Origin: Vitreimonas flagellata | GTDB lineage: Bacteria > Pseudomonadota > Alphaproteobacteria > Caulobacterales > Aquidulcibacteraceae | Reading direction: 5' to 3' | Assembly (NCBI RefSeq): GCF_004634425.1 | Contig: NZ_SBJL01000001.1 | Coordinates: 159,001-223,000 of the forward strand | DNA length: 64,000 nucleotides | Notes under the pieces: generated by a model | Told to the model about the DNA's origin: nothing | Database searches by the model: none | What the model saw: the letters and a program-made list of their open reading frames with translations, nothing else | Program-made: the position numbers and the translations under genes | Part shown: positions 45,859-54,982 of the stretch, piece by piece | How positions within the stretch are numbered: position 1 is the first letter of the stretch | Layout: the number at the start of each line of letters is the position of its first letter

Positions 45859-46125
45859 GTGAACGACGAAGTGCCAGACGGATACGCCATGCCTTTGCGC
45901 ACCAGCTTGACACGCCCCATTCTGCTGGGCGGCGTCCCGCGCGCTTTCGCGATTTTGAACGCCACTATCGGCGCCGCGATCGGCTTTGGCCTGCAGCAGC
46001 CGTTCATCGGCTTGCCACTCTGGGCCGTGTTGCAAGGCGCCGCCGCGTGGGCGGCCGCGCGCGATCCCTGGTTTCTCGAAACTTGGCCGCGGCACTTGGC
46101 CAAGCCCGTCTATCTCTCAGCGTGA
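45859..46125 (+). CDS. trbD: TrbD-like (VirB3) conjugal transfer protein
   Basis: An 88-residue protein. GTG 45859 has GGAGG 5 bases upstream and is preferred to GTG 45835. MPLRTSLTRPILLGGVPRAF and two helices (ILNATIGAAIGFGLQQPFIG; PLWAVLQGAAAWAAARDPWF) identify VirB3/TrbD, an inner-membrane partner of TrbE. Directly followed by trbE. Confidence 0.88.
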   Translation: MNDEVPDGYAMPLRTSLTRPILLGGVPRAFAILNATIGAAIGFGLQQPFIGLPLWAVLQGAAAWAAARDPWFLETWPRHLAKPVYLSA

Positions 46126-46130
46126 CGCGT

Positions 46131-48596
46131 ATGCTTGATCTTCGCCCTTACGCTTCGACCGGCGCCAAGCTCGCCGACTTCCTGCCGTGGGCGGCGCTGA
46201 TTGGCCCCGGCGTGGTCTTGAACAAGGACGGCGCGTTTCAGCGAACGCTCGCATTTCGCGGCCCTGATCTAGATTCCGCCGTCGCCGCCGAACTTATGGG
46301 GGCGAGCGGCCGATTGAACAACGCTTTCCGCCGCTTCGGTTCGGGCTGGTGCTTTCACGTCGAAGCGCGCCGATCGCCTTCGCCCGGCTATCCCGATAGC
46401 GAGTGGCCAGACGGAGTGTCGTGGCTGATCGACGAAGAACGTCGCGCTGTATTCGAGACGGCCGGCGCGCGCTTCGAGAGTCATTATTTCCTCACGCTCG
46501 CGTGGCTACCGCCCGCCGAACGGCAAGGAAAGCTCGAGAGCCTCGTCTTTGAAGGCGGCGCGGAGACCGCGGCCATCATCGACTATCGGCGTCATCTCGA
46601 ACGCTTCCAGCAAGAAGCCGACCAATTCATCGCGTTGCTTGAAACCGCCATGCCGGAGGCGCGCTGGCTTTCGGACGAAGAGGCGCTGACATACCTCCAT
46701 GATTGCGTCTCTGATCGACCGCACCGCGTCGCCGTGCCTGAGACGCCATTCCATCTCGACCAATTGTTGACGGATGCCCCGCTTATCGGCGGGCTCGCGC
46801 CCACACTTGGCGCCAGGCATCTGAAGGTCATTTCGGTTCGAAGCTTCATCACCGAAACTGAGCCGGGGCTGCTCGACCAGCTCAACCGCCTGCCGATCTC
46901 GTATCGCTGGGTCACGCGTTTCCTGCCGCTCGACCGCGAAGAGGCGCGGCGAGAATTGGAGAAAATCCGCAAGCGCTGGTTCTCCAAGCGCAAGGGTTTG
47001 CTCACGCTATTGCGCGAAGCGCTCTTCCGCGAAGAGGCGGCGCTCCTCGATAATGACGCGGCGAACCAAACGGAAGACGCCGATGTCGCGCTGCAAGAAC
47101 TCGGCGCAGATGCCGTCTCAGCAGGATATGCGACACTGACGATCACGGTCGCTGAGGCCGACGAAGAGCAGGCGAACGAAGCTGTCCGGCAGGTCCAGCA
47201 GGTCGCCGACGCATTGGGCTTCGTTACGCAAGTCGAAAGCGTCAACGCCGTCGAGGCCTGGCTGGGCAGCTTGCCAGGCCAAGCCTATGCCGACGTACGC
47301 CGGCCAATCCTCTTGTCGCCCAGCCTTGCGCATCTTCTTCCGACCAGCGCGGTGTGGGCGGGACCGGAACGCAACGCCCATCTCAACGCACCGCCGCTTA
47401 TGCTCACCGCGACCGATGGCGCGACGCCCTTCCGGCTCGACCTTCATGTCGGCGATGTCGGCCATACGATGATTGTAGGGCCAACGGGCGCCGGCAAATC
47501 GGTGCTGCTCGCGACACTCGCGGCGCAATGGCTCCGTTACGCTGATGCGCAGGTATTCCTCTTCGACAAGGACCGGTCCTCGCGCGCGACCATCCTCGGT
47601 CTGGGCGGCGATTTCTTCGATCTTGGCGAGGAGGACGCGCTAGGCCTCCAGCCGCTTGCGAAGATCGATGACGCCGCCGAACGGAGCTGGGCGCTCGACT
47701 GGATTACGAGCCTCATCGCCAGCGCCAATGTCACGGTGACGCCCGAACTGCGCGCCGAGCTCTGGCGCGCGCTGGAAGTGCTGGCTCAGCGTCCGCTCGA
47801 AGACCGAACGTTGACGCTCTTTTCAGCATTGGCCCAGGACGCGACCGTTCGCGCTGCGCTGGCGCCCTTCACGCGCGCGGGACCATACGGGCGCTTGCTC
47901 GACGACGATCAGTCGACCTTGGGCTGTGGCCGCGTCCAGGCGTTCGAGATGGGCGATCTCATGCGCCGTCCGCATGCGGCGAGCGCGGTTCTCTCCGTGC
48001 TCTTCCACGCGCTGGAGCGCCGGTTCGACGGCAAACCCACTTTGCTCGTTCTCGACGAAGCGTGGCTCTTCCTCAAGGACGCGGCGTTCGCTTCTCAAAT
48101 TCAGGTTTGGTTGAAGACGCTCCGCAAGAAGAACGTCGCCGTTATTTTTGCCAGCCAAGAACTCGCCGACGTTGAAGCGAGCCCGATCGCCTCGACCATC
48201 ATCGAAGCGTGCCTCACCCGCATCTTCCTGCCCAACGATCGCGCCCGCGAGCCACGTTCGGCCGCGTTTTACGAATCGCTAGGGCTCAACGCTCGCCAGA
48301 TCGCGCTCATCGCCGCCGCGACGCCGAAGCGCGACTATTATCTCGCCTCACGCGCAGGTTGCCGGTTGTTCGAGTTGGGACTCGGCCCCGCCGCGCTTGC
48401 CTTCGTCGCTGCCTCGCGCCCCGAAGACCACGCGTGGATGGATCGCGTGCTCGCGGAGGGCGGCGTCCAAAACTTCGCGCCCGCCTGGCTTGAAGCACGC
48501 GGCCTTCGCGACGCTGCCGATGCGGTGCGGCGCTTCAAGCAAAAGGCCGGATCGCCAGCAATGTCGGCCGAACAATCCTTGATCGCCGCGGAATAG
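46131..48596 (+). CDS. trbE: Conjugal transfer ATPase TrbE (VirB4 family)
   Basis: An 821-residue protein from ATG 46131; GTG 46122, overlapping the trbD stop, is also possible. The C-terminal ATPase has Walker A GPTGAGKSV (450-457), Walker B LLVLDEAWLFL and the VirB4 motif VIFASQELADVEASPIASTI. The N-terminal half has the CagE/TrbE/VirB fold (RTLAFRGPDLDSAVAAELMG). It energises pilus assembly. All motifs look intact. Confidence 0.95.
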   Translation: MLDLRPYASTGAKLADFLPWAALIGPGVVLNKDGAFQRTLAFRGPDLDSAVAAELMGASGRLNNAFRRFGSGWCFHVEARRSPSPGYPDSEWPDGVSWLIDEERRAVFETAGARFESHYFLTLAWLPPAERQGKLESLVFEGGAETAAIIDYRRHLERFQQEADQFIALLETAMPEARWLSDEEALTYLHDCVSDRPHRVAVPETPFHLDQLLTDAPLIGGLAPTLGARHLKVISVRSFITETEPGLLDQLNRLPISYRWVTRFLPLDREEARRELEKIRKRWFSKRKGLLTLLREALFREEAALLDNDAANQTEDADVALQELGADAVSAGYATLTITVAEADEEQANEAVRQVQQVADALGFVTQVESVNAVEAWLGSLPGQAYADVRRPILLSPSLAHLLPTSAVWAGPERNAHLNAPPLMLTATDGATPFRLDLHVGDVGHTMIVGPTGAGKSVLLATLAAQWLRYADAQVFLFDKDRSSRATILGLGGDFFDLGEEDALGLQPLAKIDDAAERSWALDWITSLIASANVTVTPELRAELWRALEVLAQRPLEDRTLTLFSALAQDATVRAALAPFTRAGPYGRLLDDDQSTLGCGRVQAFEMGDLMRRPHAASAVLSVLFHALERRFDGKPTLLVLDEAWLFLKDAAFASQIQVWLKTLRKKNVAVIFASQELADVEASPIASTIIEACLTRIFLPNDRAREPRSAAFYESLGLNARQIALIAAATPKRDYYLASRAGCRLFELGLGPAALAFVAASRPEDHAWMDRVLAEGGVQNFAPAWLEARGLRDAADAVRRFKQKAGSPAMSAEQSLIAAE

Positions 48597-48606
48597 GAGA
48601 GGGACC

Positions 48607-49323
48607 ATGCAGAAGGCACTCAGATCTCTCGTGATGTTCGGCTTTGCCGCGATCGTCGCGGCGACGCCAATGGCGCCGGCACGCGCGCAGATGACCGTTA
48701 TTGATCCCACCAACCTGGCGCAGAATCTGTTGCAAGCCACACGCGCGCTCGAGCAGATCAACAACCAGATCCGTCAGATCGAGCAGGCGACGCAAATGCT
48801 GCGGCAAAACCCGTTGCAGCTCTCGCCCGAACTAACGCAATCCATCTCCGAAGCTCGCGAACTCTTCAACACCGCCCAAGGCATCGCCTTCGAGGTTAAT
48901 CAGGTCGGGGACAACCTGCGCACGCTCTATCCCGAAACCTGGGAGGACTTCGATCTTGCAGGCGTGCTGCAACAATCCGAGCGCTGGGAGCAAGAGAGCC
49001 GCGAGAGCCTCCAGCGCGCCATGGAAGCGGAAGCGCGGGCCGCGCGTTCGATAGAAGGCTCACGCAATCGCATCGACCGCGCCTTGCAATCGTCATCAAG
49101 CGCCGAAGGCCAGACCGGCGCCATCCAGGCCAGCAACCAATTGCTCGGCGTCACCGCAAGCCAGCTTGCTGAAATCCACGCGCTGCTGATTGCACAAGGG
49201 CGGGCGCTTGAAACCGAGCGAATGGAACGTCTCGCCCGCGAAGAACGCGCCCGTGAAATCCAGCGCCGCGCCTTTCCGACCGAAACCACGCGTTCAACCG
49301 AACCGGCGCGCACGGCGTTTTGA
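48607..49323 (+). CDS. trbJ: Conjugal transfer protein TrbJ (VirB5-like)
   Basis: A 238-residue protein from ATG 48607 (GGAGAGGG upstream). A signal peptide (ATPMAPARAQ) and a largely helical mature part (NNQIRQIEQATQMLRQNPLQ) match TrbJ, a minor pilus tip component and partner of entry exclusion. No separate trbK exclusion lipoprotein gene is visible between trbJ and trbL. Confidence 0.9.
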   Translation: MQKALRSLVMFGFAAIVAATPMAPARAQMTVIDPTNLAQNLLQATRALEQINNQIRQIEQATQMLRQNPLQLSPELTQSISEARELFNTAQGIAFEVNQVGDNLRTLYPETWEDFDLAGVLQQSERWEQESRESLQRAMEAEARAARSIEGSRNRIDRALQSSSSAEGQTGAIQASNQLLGVTASQLAEIHALLIAQGRALETERMERLAREERAREIQRRAFPTETTRSTEPARTAF

Positions 49324-49324
49324 C

Positions 49325-50356
49325 ATGGATCCGGCTTCCCTCAATTCGTTTCTCGACCAGTTCCTGGCGCTGGCGGATTCAGGCTTCGGCCTGATCCAAG
49401 GCGACGTCACCTATGTCCTGAATGCCTTGATCGTCATTTCGATTACGCTCGCCGGCGCGCAATGGGCGCTTGCAGGCGAAGCGCCGATGGCGCCGTTTTT
49501 CCGTAAAGTTCTGTTTGTCGGGTTCTTCGCCTTCCTCGTGAACAATTGGGCGAGCCTTTCCACGATCATCGTCCGCTCCGGCGCGCAGCTTGGCCTCAAT
49601 GCTGGCGGCAATGGCATGAGCATGGCTGATCTGCACAACCCAGGGCGCGTCGGCCAAATCGGGGTCGAGCTCTTCGGCCGCACCGCTGCGATGGCCGAAG
49701 GCATGAACGTCTTCACCGATGCCTTCGCCATGGCGACGGTCTGGGTCTCGGCCGTGCTGGTGATGCTCGGCTTCTTCGTGTTGGCGATGCAACTCTTCGT
49801 GTCGCTGATCGCTTTCAAACTTGGCAGCCTCGCGGCGTTCGTCGCGCTTCCGTGGGGCGTGTTCAACGGCACATCATGGGTCGCGGAGCGCCCGCTCGGC
49901 TGGGTCGCGGGGTGCGCGATCAGATTGTTCGTTCTCGCCTTCATCGCCTCGATCGCCATCACCTTCGTCAACACGCTGCCAGCAACGTTTACGCTCAACG
50001 CCGGTGGCGTGCTCAATATCTTCCTGTTTGGCCTCACGGTGCTAGCGCTCGCGTGGTTCGCCCCCATGCTGGCGAGCGAAGTGGTGCAAGGCCAGCCGCA
50101 TCTGTCCGGCTCTGACGCTATCCGCACCGGTGTTGGCGCAACCTTCGCCACTGCTGGCGGCGTCTACATGGCGCACGCCGTCTACAAGGCCGTCAAAGGC
50201 GGCATGATGAGCACATCGAACCGACTAAGCGGCGGCGGCGGCCGCGCCGGCGGCGGAAGCCGCGGTCGAGGCGGCGGAAGCGGCGGTGCACCGCGCGCCC
50301 CCATCAATTACGGGGCCATGCAGCCCAAGCCCAGATCGTCCGGAGCCGGTCCATGA
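49325..50356 (+). CDS. trbL: Conjugal transfer protein TrbL (VirB6-like)
   Basis: A 343-residue polytopic inner-membrane protein from ATG 49325, one base after the trbJ stop. Five to six helices (VLNALIVISITLAGAQWALA, TVWVSAVLVMLGFFVLAMQL, SIAITFVNTLPATF) are followed by a Gly/Arg-rich tail (GGGRAGGGSRGRGGGSGG) of low complexity. A frame reaching back to 49190 is open but overlaps trbJ. Forms the inner channel of the secretion system. Confidence 0.92.
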   Translation: MDPASLNSFLDQFLALADSGFGLIQGDVTYVLNALIVISITLAGAQWALAGEAPMAPFFRKVLFVGFFAFLVNNWASLSTIIVRSGAQLGLNAGGNGMSMADLHNPGRVGQIGVELFGRTAAMAEGMNVFTDAFAMATVWVSAVLVMLGFFVLAMQLFVSLIAFKLGSLAAFVALPWGVFNGTSWVAERPLGWVAGCAIRLFVLAFIASIAITFVNTLPATFTLNAGGVLNIFLFGLTVLALAWFAPMLASEVVQGQPHLSGSDAIRTGVGATFATAGGVYMAHAVYKAVKGGMMSTSNRLSGGGGRAGGGSRGRGGGSGGAPRAPINYGAMQPKPRSSGAGP

Positions 50357-51036
50357 ACTTTTCCTTCCGCTCACCGGCGCGCTCGTACGCGGCCGCGCCC
50401 GCAGACACGCCTTACAAACGCGCACAACAAGAGTGGGACGCGCGCATGGGCTCCGCGGTGCTGTCGGCACGGTCGTGGCGCTCCATTGCGTTCGGCGCGT
50501 TGGGCCTACTCGGCGTCAGTGTCGTCTCACTCGTCGTCGTTGCGTTGCAGCAACGCACTTTTGTGCATGTTGTCGAAGTTAGCCCCGAAGGTCAGGTGAT
50601 GAATGTGCGCGCCGCCGACGGCCGCTGGACCGCCACGGAGGCGCAGAAGGCCTACCATCTCGGTCAGTTTGTGAGGCTGGTTCGCTCCCTGCCGACCGAC
50701 GGCGTCGTGCTCCGCGAAAACTGGCTAGAGGCTTATCGCTTCCTGACACCGCAAGCGGCTGCGCAGCTCACCGAGATCGCGCGTCAGGATGATCCGTTCC
50801 TCTCTCTCGGCCGGGTCGGCCGCACCGTGCACATTCGCTCCATCATCGCCCGCTCCAACAACGCCTGGGAGGTGACGTGGGTTGAACGCGCCACCAATGC
50901 CACGGGGACAACCGATCCAGAAGTTTATTCCGGCGTCTTCACCCTGACGACGCGCGCGCCGCGCAACGCCGATGAAATCGCCAACAACCCGTTGGGCCTC
51001 TTGATCTCTGATTTCTCCTGGAGCCGTGAACGATGA
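50353..51036 (+). CDS. trbF: Conjugal transfer protein TrbF (VirB8-like)
   Basis: A 227-residue protein with one membrane helix (about residues 45-66) and a periplasmic VirB8 domain (FVRLVRSLPTDGVVLRENWL). NVPYKRAQQEWD-type start (TPYKRAQQEWDARMG) is conserved in TrbF. It overlaps trbL (ATGA) and trbG (ATGA). Part of the inner-membrane scaffold. Confidence 0.94.
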   Translation: MNFSFRSPARSYAAAPADTPYKRAQQEWDARMGSAVLSARSWRSIAFGALGLLGVSVVSLVVVALQQRTFVHVVEVSPEGQVMNVRAADGRWTATEAQKAYHLGQFVRLVRSLPTDGVVLRENWLEAYRFLTPQAAAQLTEIARQDDPFLSLGRVGRTVHIRSIIARSNNAWEVTWVERATNATGTTDPEVYSGVFTLTTRAPRNADEIANNPLGLLISDFSWSRER

Positions 51037-51887
51037 TCGTGCGCTGTTCCTCTTTGGCGCTCGTTGTTGCCAGCCTCGTGATGCTCGCGGCCTCACCCGC
51101 TGACGCACAATCGCGACGCGCTCGCGCAGAAACGCCGGTCGAGACTTTGGCGGCCGCAAACTCTGCTGCGCGCCAAAGCCCAACGCGCGATGGTTTCGTG
51201 CAAGCGCGTCATGTGTACGTGTATGAGGCGGGCGCCATATACGAAGTGTATGCGCATCCAAGTTACGTTTCGACAATCCTCCTTGAGCCCGGCGAGGCGC
51301 TCACTGACATCGCTGCCGGCGATACCTCGCGCTGGATGGTGACCCAGGCCGAGAGCGAGACGGCGGAAGATCCGCGGACCGTTGTGCTTGTGAAGCCGAA
51401 TGCGAGCGGGCTCCGAACCAACATTGTGCTCATCACCGATCGGCGCACCTATCTCATCGAGGCGATAGCGCAGTCCGGGTCCGCTTACTCAGCCCAGATC
51501 GCGTGGTTTTATCCTCGATCCGAAGCGACGGCGCCGGCTGCGCTGCTCGACAGCATCAATCTCAATTACAGGATCCGCACCACGCGCGGCGCACGTCCAG
51601 CGTGGCTGCCCCCGCGCGTGTTCGACGATGGACGCCGCACCTGGATCGAGTTCGCGCCCGATGTCGAGGCCGGCGATCTGCCGCCGCTCTTCGCGGTGAC
51701 TGGCGAGGGCGCCGAACTCGTCAACTACCGAACGCTGCAGGGGCCGTCCGGCCAGCGCTACATGATCGATCGCATCTTCGACATCGCGGAACTCCGCTTG
51801 GGCACGCGCTCGGCGACGATCGTACGCATCGAGCGCAATCCGGTCGATCGCGTCCGCACGCGTTCACGGCACGGAGCGCGGCGATGA
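51033..51887 (+). CDS. trbG: Conjugal transfer protein TrbG (VirB9-like)
   Basis: A 284-residue protein with a signal peptide (MLAASPADAQ). VYEAGAIYEVYAHPSYVSTI, LIEAIAQSGSAYSAQIAWFYP and the C-terminal domain RPAWLPPRVFDDGRRTWIEF match VirB9/TrbG, which forms the outer-membrane ring with TrbI. Confidence 0.94.
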   Translation: MIVRCSSLALVVASLVMLAASPADAQSRRARAETPVETLAAANSAARQSPTRDGFVQARHVYVYEAGAIYEVYAHPSYVSTILLEPGEALTDIAAGDTSRWMVTQAESETAEDPRTVVLVKPNASGLRTNIVLITDRRTYLIEAIAQSGSAYSAQIAWFYPRSEATAPAALLDSINLNYRIRTTRGARPAWLPPRVFDDGRRTWIEFAPDVEAGDLPPLFAVTGEGAELVNYRTLQGPSGQRYMIDRIFDIAELRLGTRSATIVRIERNPVDRVRTRSRHGARR

Positions 51888-52984
51888 GCGCAACCGCTCA
51901 CATCACGCCTCCAATCGAAGGGCCGCCCAACCTGGCAATCCGTGCGAAGCCGCCTTCACCGCGACGGCTATCGCGCAAGGTGCTGCTCGCGGGCATGTTG
52001 CTCGCCGGCGCCATTGTTGCGTTCGCGCTGGTCAACGGATTGTCTGAACGTCCCGATCGCCGCGCGGCGGAAGCCCAGCAGGTCGCTGCTGCAGGCGGCC
52101 CGCCGGAATCCATCCAGGGCGCCAGCGACGAGTACGGCGCTCACGATCTCGCGGGCGCCGACCTTGAATTGGCCGACCCTGACCTGGAATTAGCTTCCGA
52201 CGAGACTGCGGAGCTTCAGCCGCCGCGCGATCCTGCCTGGGCGAACAGCTCCAATGGAGGCGCAGGCGCGTCTACCGCCGCGCCAGCGCCTGATCCCCAA
52301 GCCGTAGCGCGGACATCGCCGATCCTCTTCACTCGTGCTGATGGAGATAACGCCAGCGAAGACTCGGACGCGCGGTTGAATGCGCGTCTCACGCCACCTG
52401 GCTCACGCTATGAGATCAAGGCTGGCGATGTCATCCCAGCGGCGCTGGTCACCGCACTCAATTCTGATCTGCCAGGGCGCATCATCGCGCAAGTCACCGC
52501 ACCGGTGTACGACACGGTTACGGGCCAGCATCTGCTCATCCCACAAGGATCGCGGCTGATCGGCACGTATGCGAACGGCACGCGCTATGGCGATCGTCGT
52601 CTGCTGCTGGTTTGGAATCGGCTCATCCTGCCGAATGGCTGGTCCATCAATCTGCAGGATATGAACGCCACCGATCCCGGGGGCGCCTCTGGACTTACTG
52701 ATCGCACGGACAACCATCTCGGCCGGCTCGGCATCGCGATAGGGCTCTCCGCTATCATCAGCGTCGTGGCCAACGAAGCGGAGGATGACGACGAGAACAG
52801 CAACTCGTTATCGCAAAGCGTTGGCGACGCCGCCGCCCAGCAAGCTGCCCAGACCGGCGCCCGCATCGTCGACCGTGAACTCGAAGTACGTCCGACCTTG
52901 CGTGTCCGCGCCGGCGCACCCGTGCGTGTGCTGGTGACACGCGACATCGAACTTAGACCCTACTTCGCGCCGCGCACGCCGTGA
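51884..52984 (+). CDS. trbI: Conjugal transfer protein TrbI (VirB10-like)
   Basis: A 366-residue protein from ATG 51884. One helix (VLLAGMLLAGAIVAFALVNG), an acidic/Pro-rich linker and the C-terminal VirB10 beta-barrel (IKAGDVIPAALVTALNSDLP, LLIPQGSRLIGTYANGTRYG, RAGAPVRVLVTRDI) span the envelope. It senses ATP energy from TraG/TrbE and forms the channel core. Overlaps trbG (ATGA). Confidence 0.95.
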   Translation: MSATAHITPPIEGPPNLAIRAKPPSPRRLSRKVLLAGMLLAGAIVAFALVNGLSERPDRRAAEAQQVAAAGGPPESIQGASDEYGAHDLAGADLELADPDLELASDETAELQPPRDPAWANSSNGGAGASTAAPAPDPQAVARTSPILFTRADGDNASEDSDARLNARLTPPGSRYEIKAGDVIPAALVTALNSDLPGRIIAQVTAPVYDTVTGQHLLIPQGSRLIGTYANGTRYGDRRLLLVWNRLILPNGWSINLQDMNATDPGGASGLTDRTDNHLGRLGIAIGLSAIISVVANEAEDDDENSNSLSQSVGDAAAQQAAQTGARIVDRELEVRPTLRVRAGAPVRVLVTRDIELRPYFAPRTP

Positions 52985-53289
52985 GGCGGAAGGACCTCAT
53001 TCCACAGAAAGCAGTGGCTGACGAACTCTGCGTGAGCATCACCACCCTCTGGCGTGCGCGCTCAAGCAAGCTTGAAGGCTTCCCCACGCCAGTGATCGTT
53101 CAAGGCGCCGTGTTCTGGCGGAAGGCCGACCTCGATCAGCTGGAAGACGCCTTGCTCAAGTTCAAAGGCCGCGGCGTCTTCGAGCGTAACCGCGAGGCGG
53201 AGCGAAAGCTGAAACGCCTGCGAGCGGCCAAGCCCGCCGCAATAAGCGCCAAGCCCCCGCGAGCGCCGCAACGCGATCTGTTCGACTAA
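52981..53289 (+). CDS. Helix-turn-helix protein closing the trb operon
   Basis: A 102-residue protein from GTG 52981, overlapping the trbI stop. RKDLIPQKAVADELCVSITT, LWRARSSKLEGFPTPVIVQG and FWRKADLDQLEDALLKFKGR follow the AlpA/excisionase-type winged HTH pattern (recognition helix then a wing with FPTPV). A Lys/Arg/Pro-rich tail follows. It probably regulates transfer or excision. In related elements a DUF2274 gene often stands in this place. Confidence 0.72.
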   Translation: MRRKDLIPQKAVADELCVSITTLWRARSSKLEGFPTPVIVQGAVFWRKADLDQLEDALLKFKGRGVFERNREAERKLKRLRAAKPAAISAKPPRAPQRDLFD

Positions 53290-53341
53290 AAGCTTCAGCA
53301 ACCAATCCGCTGGGGTGAAGTGCCGACTAGCCGCCTATGAA

Positions 53342-53384
53342 CCCCACGCACGCCCGGACATTGTTCCGGGCTGACGGGGCTTTT
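53342..53384 (+). terminator. Rho-independent terminator of the trb operon
   Basis: GCCCGGA (53352-53358) and TCCGGGC (53365-53371) form the inner stem, CCCC (53342-53345) and GGGG (53375-53378) can extend it, and CTTTT follows. It is 53 bases after the last gene of the conjugation operon. Confidence 0.75.
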
Positions 53385-53894
53385 CGCGCTGCTTGCGTCT
53401 CACCTCGGCTGCTCCGTGTTCGACCTCCGCCCGAGTAGGGCGAGGTTGAACATCATGAAGGGACGCTCCGCGTCCCGACGCCAACGCACCGGCCATCGCG
53501 CGCAGCGCGGGTCAAGCGCAGGGCCGCGCGCAGCGCGGTCGATGCGTGGCTTCGCTTGACGCGCGCGAGCACGATGGCACTCGTTGTTCCGCGTAAGCGA
53601 TGGACGCGCGAAGCGGCGAGACGCGCCGCGAGCGCGGCTCGATGGCGAAGCCACGAGAGCGCGGCCGCGCCTGCGCGGCGACGCCCACCGTCGACGCCGT
53701 GGATCAGCCCCGCGATCTCTCCCCTCGATGCCGCCATCAGCGCCATCCCATGATGCGCCGCATCGCCTCCAAGTCCGCCGTCGTCGGCATTGGTCCATTC
53801 CTGCGCCGCAGCCGACACGCCGGCGTTCGGCCAAAGGTGCGTCCTCAACATCAAGCTCGTCGCCGCCAATCTTCGCGAGTAAGCTTGTATCCGC
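53385..53894. other. Gene-poor segment between conjugation module and defence island
   Basis: No well supported gene is seen. GCGCGCAGCGCGG occurs twice, at 53498-53510 and 53526-53538, in a stretch of simple GC-rich composition. A minus-strand frame (53453-53914) is listed separately. No tRNA, attachment-like repeat or integrase trace was recognised. Confidence 0.5.
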
Positions 53895-53914
53895 TCAATC
53901 AATCCAGAGACCAT
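53453..53914 (-). CDS. Possible hypothetical protein (doubtful)
   Basis: A 153-residue frame from ATG 53914. The first half (GLIERIQAYSRRLAATSLML, AAAQEWTNADDGGLGGDAAH, GMALMAASRGEIAGLIHGVD) has a natural protein composition. The second half is Arg/Ala-rich, covers the GC-rich repeats and looks like noise. It may be a degraded or truncated gene. It overlaps the end of the small membrane protein gene by 20 bases. Confidence 0.35.
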   Translation of the reverse strand: MVSGLIERIQAYSRRLAATSLMLRTHLWPNAGVSAAAQEWTNADDGGLGGDAAHHGMALMAASRGEIAGLIHGVDGGRRRAGAAALSWLRHRAALAARLAASRVHRLRGTTSAIVLARVKRSHASTALRAALRLTRAARDGRCVGVGTRSVPS

Positions 53915-54140
53915 TGTAGAAATCGGCGTCGCGCCGCTGCGCCATCAGCCCGCGATGGGCGCTTTCTGCGACGCACAGCAGGACAAAGGCCAGCAGCGCC
54001 CAGGCATACAAACCCACCAGGAGGAGAATGACTGCGCTGATGCGTAGGACGACTCGATCGATCGCAAACCACACGCGAAGCATCGCCCACATGCCGATCA
54101 GCAGCAGCGCGTGCTGAAGAAGGGAAAGGGCGTCGTTCAT
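53895..54140 (-). CDS. Small two-helix membrane protein
   Basis: An 81-residue protein from ATG 54140. Two helices (LLQHALLLIGMWAMLRVWFA and VLRISAVILLLVGLYAWALL) are followed by a short polar end (RDADFYNGLWID). No family recognised. Confidence 0.6.
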   Translation of the reverse strand: MNDALSLLQHALLLIGMWAMLRVWFAIDRVVLRISAVILLLVGLYAWALLAFVLLCVAESAHRGLMAQRRDADFYNGLWID

Positions 54141-54309
54141 CATATGCCATCGGGCTCAGGTTGGTCGGCGCGCAGCCAGGATCTCACGCCGCCCGCTTCG
54201 GCGATGGGCTCGCGAACGCCTTCACGCCCTTCGCGCGTCGGCCAGCGCTCGCGTCTCACGACACGCCACAAGCTTCGGGAGAGACGGCATAAGAATAAAG
54301 AGAAGCGCA

Positions 54310-54352
54310 CACGCGTGGCCCTTCGTTCGAGAAAACGAAAGGGCCCGGCGTG
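54310..54352. terminator. Hairpin in the 385 bp gap before the defence region
   Basis: CACGC (54310-54314) pairs with GCGTG (54348-54352), and GGCCCTTCGTT (54317-54327) with AACGAAAGGGCC (54334-54345), one bulge. It lies between divergent genes; no T run. A role as terminator or structured leader cannot be told. The remaining part of 54141-54525 has only weak promoter-like TTGACA near 54494. Confidence 0.45.
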
Positions 54353-54525
54353 ACGGCGACAGGAGAGTCGCGCCGTCAGCCGCTAGAACTCACGCACGCG
54401 TTCCAAACGTGTGTCAGACATCTCGCGCGCTTTGCAGCCGTTACCCGCCAGCTTGCTTGATTGCTCTCAAGCTCATGCGCGCGTTGGCATTGACACTACC
54501 AGAACAAACATGGAACGCAAGCGAA

Positions 54526-54939
54526 ATGACGAGCGCCGATTGGATGGCGGCCGAACGCGCCTTCAACCGGCGCGCGCCGCTGCCGAAAGAATTCGAGATG
54601 GGCCAAGGCCGCTGGAGCAAATGGAGTGTCGGCGGCGAAGAACGCCACACGCTCGAATTCGGTTTCGCCTATCGCTTCGATATTCGCGCTGGCCCCAAAT
54701 CCAACGGTCTGCATCCAGACTTTTGGTACGCAAGTGCGCGCGCCGGTTCGCTTGGAGAATTTCCGACTTTCGAAGCAGCGGCGCAGGCTTGCGAAGACGA
54801 AGCCCGACGTCTCATCGAGGCGGGGTTTGAGCGCGGCGATGCCAGCTACGACATGAAGCTCATTGGCGAACAATGGACGCTCTATATGGCGCTGCCGCAT
54901 CGTTGGCGGTCGCGAAAGACGCGCACGCGGTACAAATAG
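54526..54939 (+). CDS. Hypothetical protein
   Basis: About 137 residues from ATG 54526; the frame is open from 54409 and ATG 54475 is an alternative. It is rich in aromatic and charged residues: WMAAERAFNRRAPLPKEFEM, RWSKWSVGGEERHTLEFGFA, DFWYASARAGSLGEFPTFEA, then an amphipathic helix. No family recognised. It ends 43 bases before the caspase-fold gene and may be cotranscribed with it. Confidence 0.55.
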   Translation: MTSADWMAAERAFNRRAPLPKEFEMGQGRWSKWSVGGEERHTLEFGFAYRFDIRAGPKSNGLHPDFWYASARAGSLGEFPTFEAAAQACEDEARRLIEAGFERGDASYDMKLIGEQWTLYMALPHRWRSRKTRTRYK

Positions 54940-54982
54940 AATCCCGATATATGAAAGGGCTCGCACCTGAGGTGTTGTTCAG

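Noticed and set aside
41976-46132. GCGTAT boxes at 41976, 44691 and 46127 as further island promoters
   Set aside because: Each lies in or at the edge of coding DNA and has no C(A/G)GGG box at 15-16 bases, so they serve as negative controls.
53453-53914. Minus-strand frame as a firm DUF2274-like conjugation gene
   Set aside because: The position fits but the sequence does not resemble DUF2274 and the second half looks like noise, so it is kept only as a doubtful entry.
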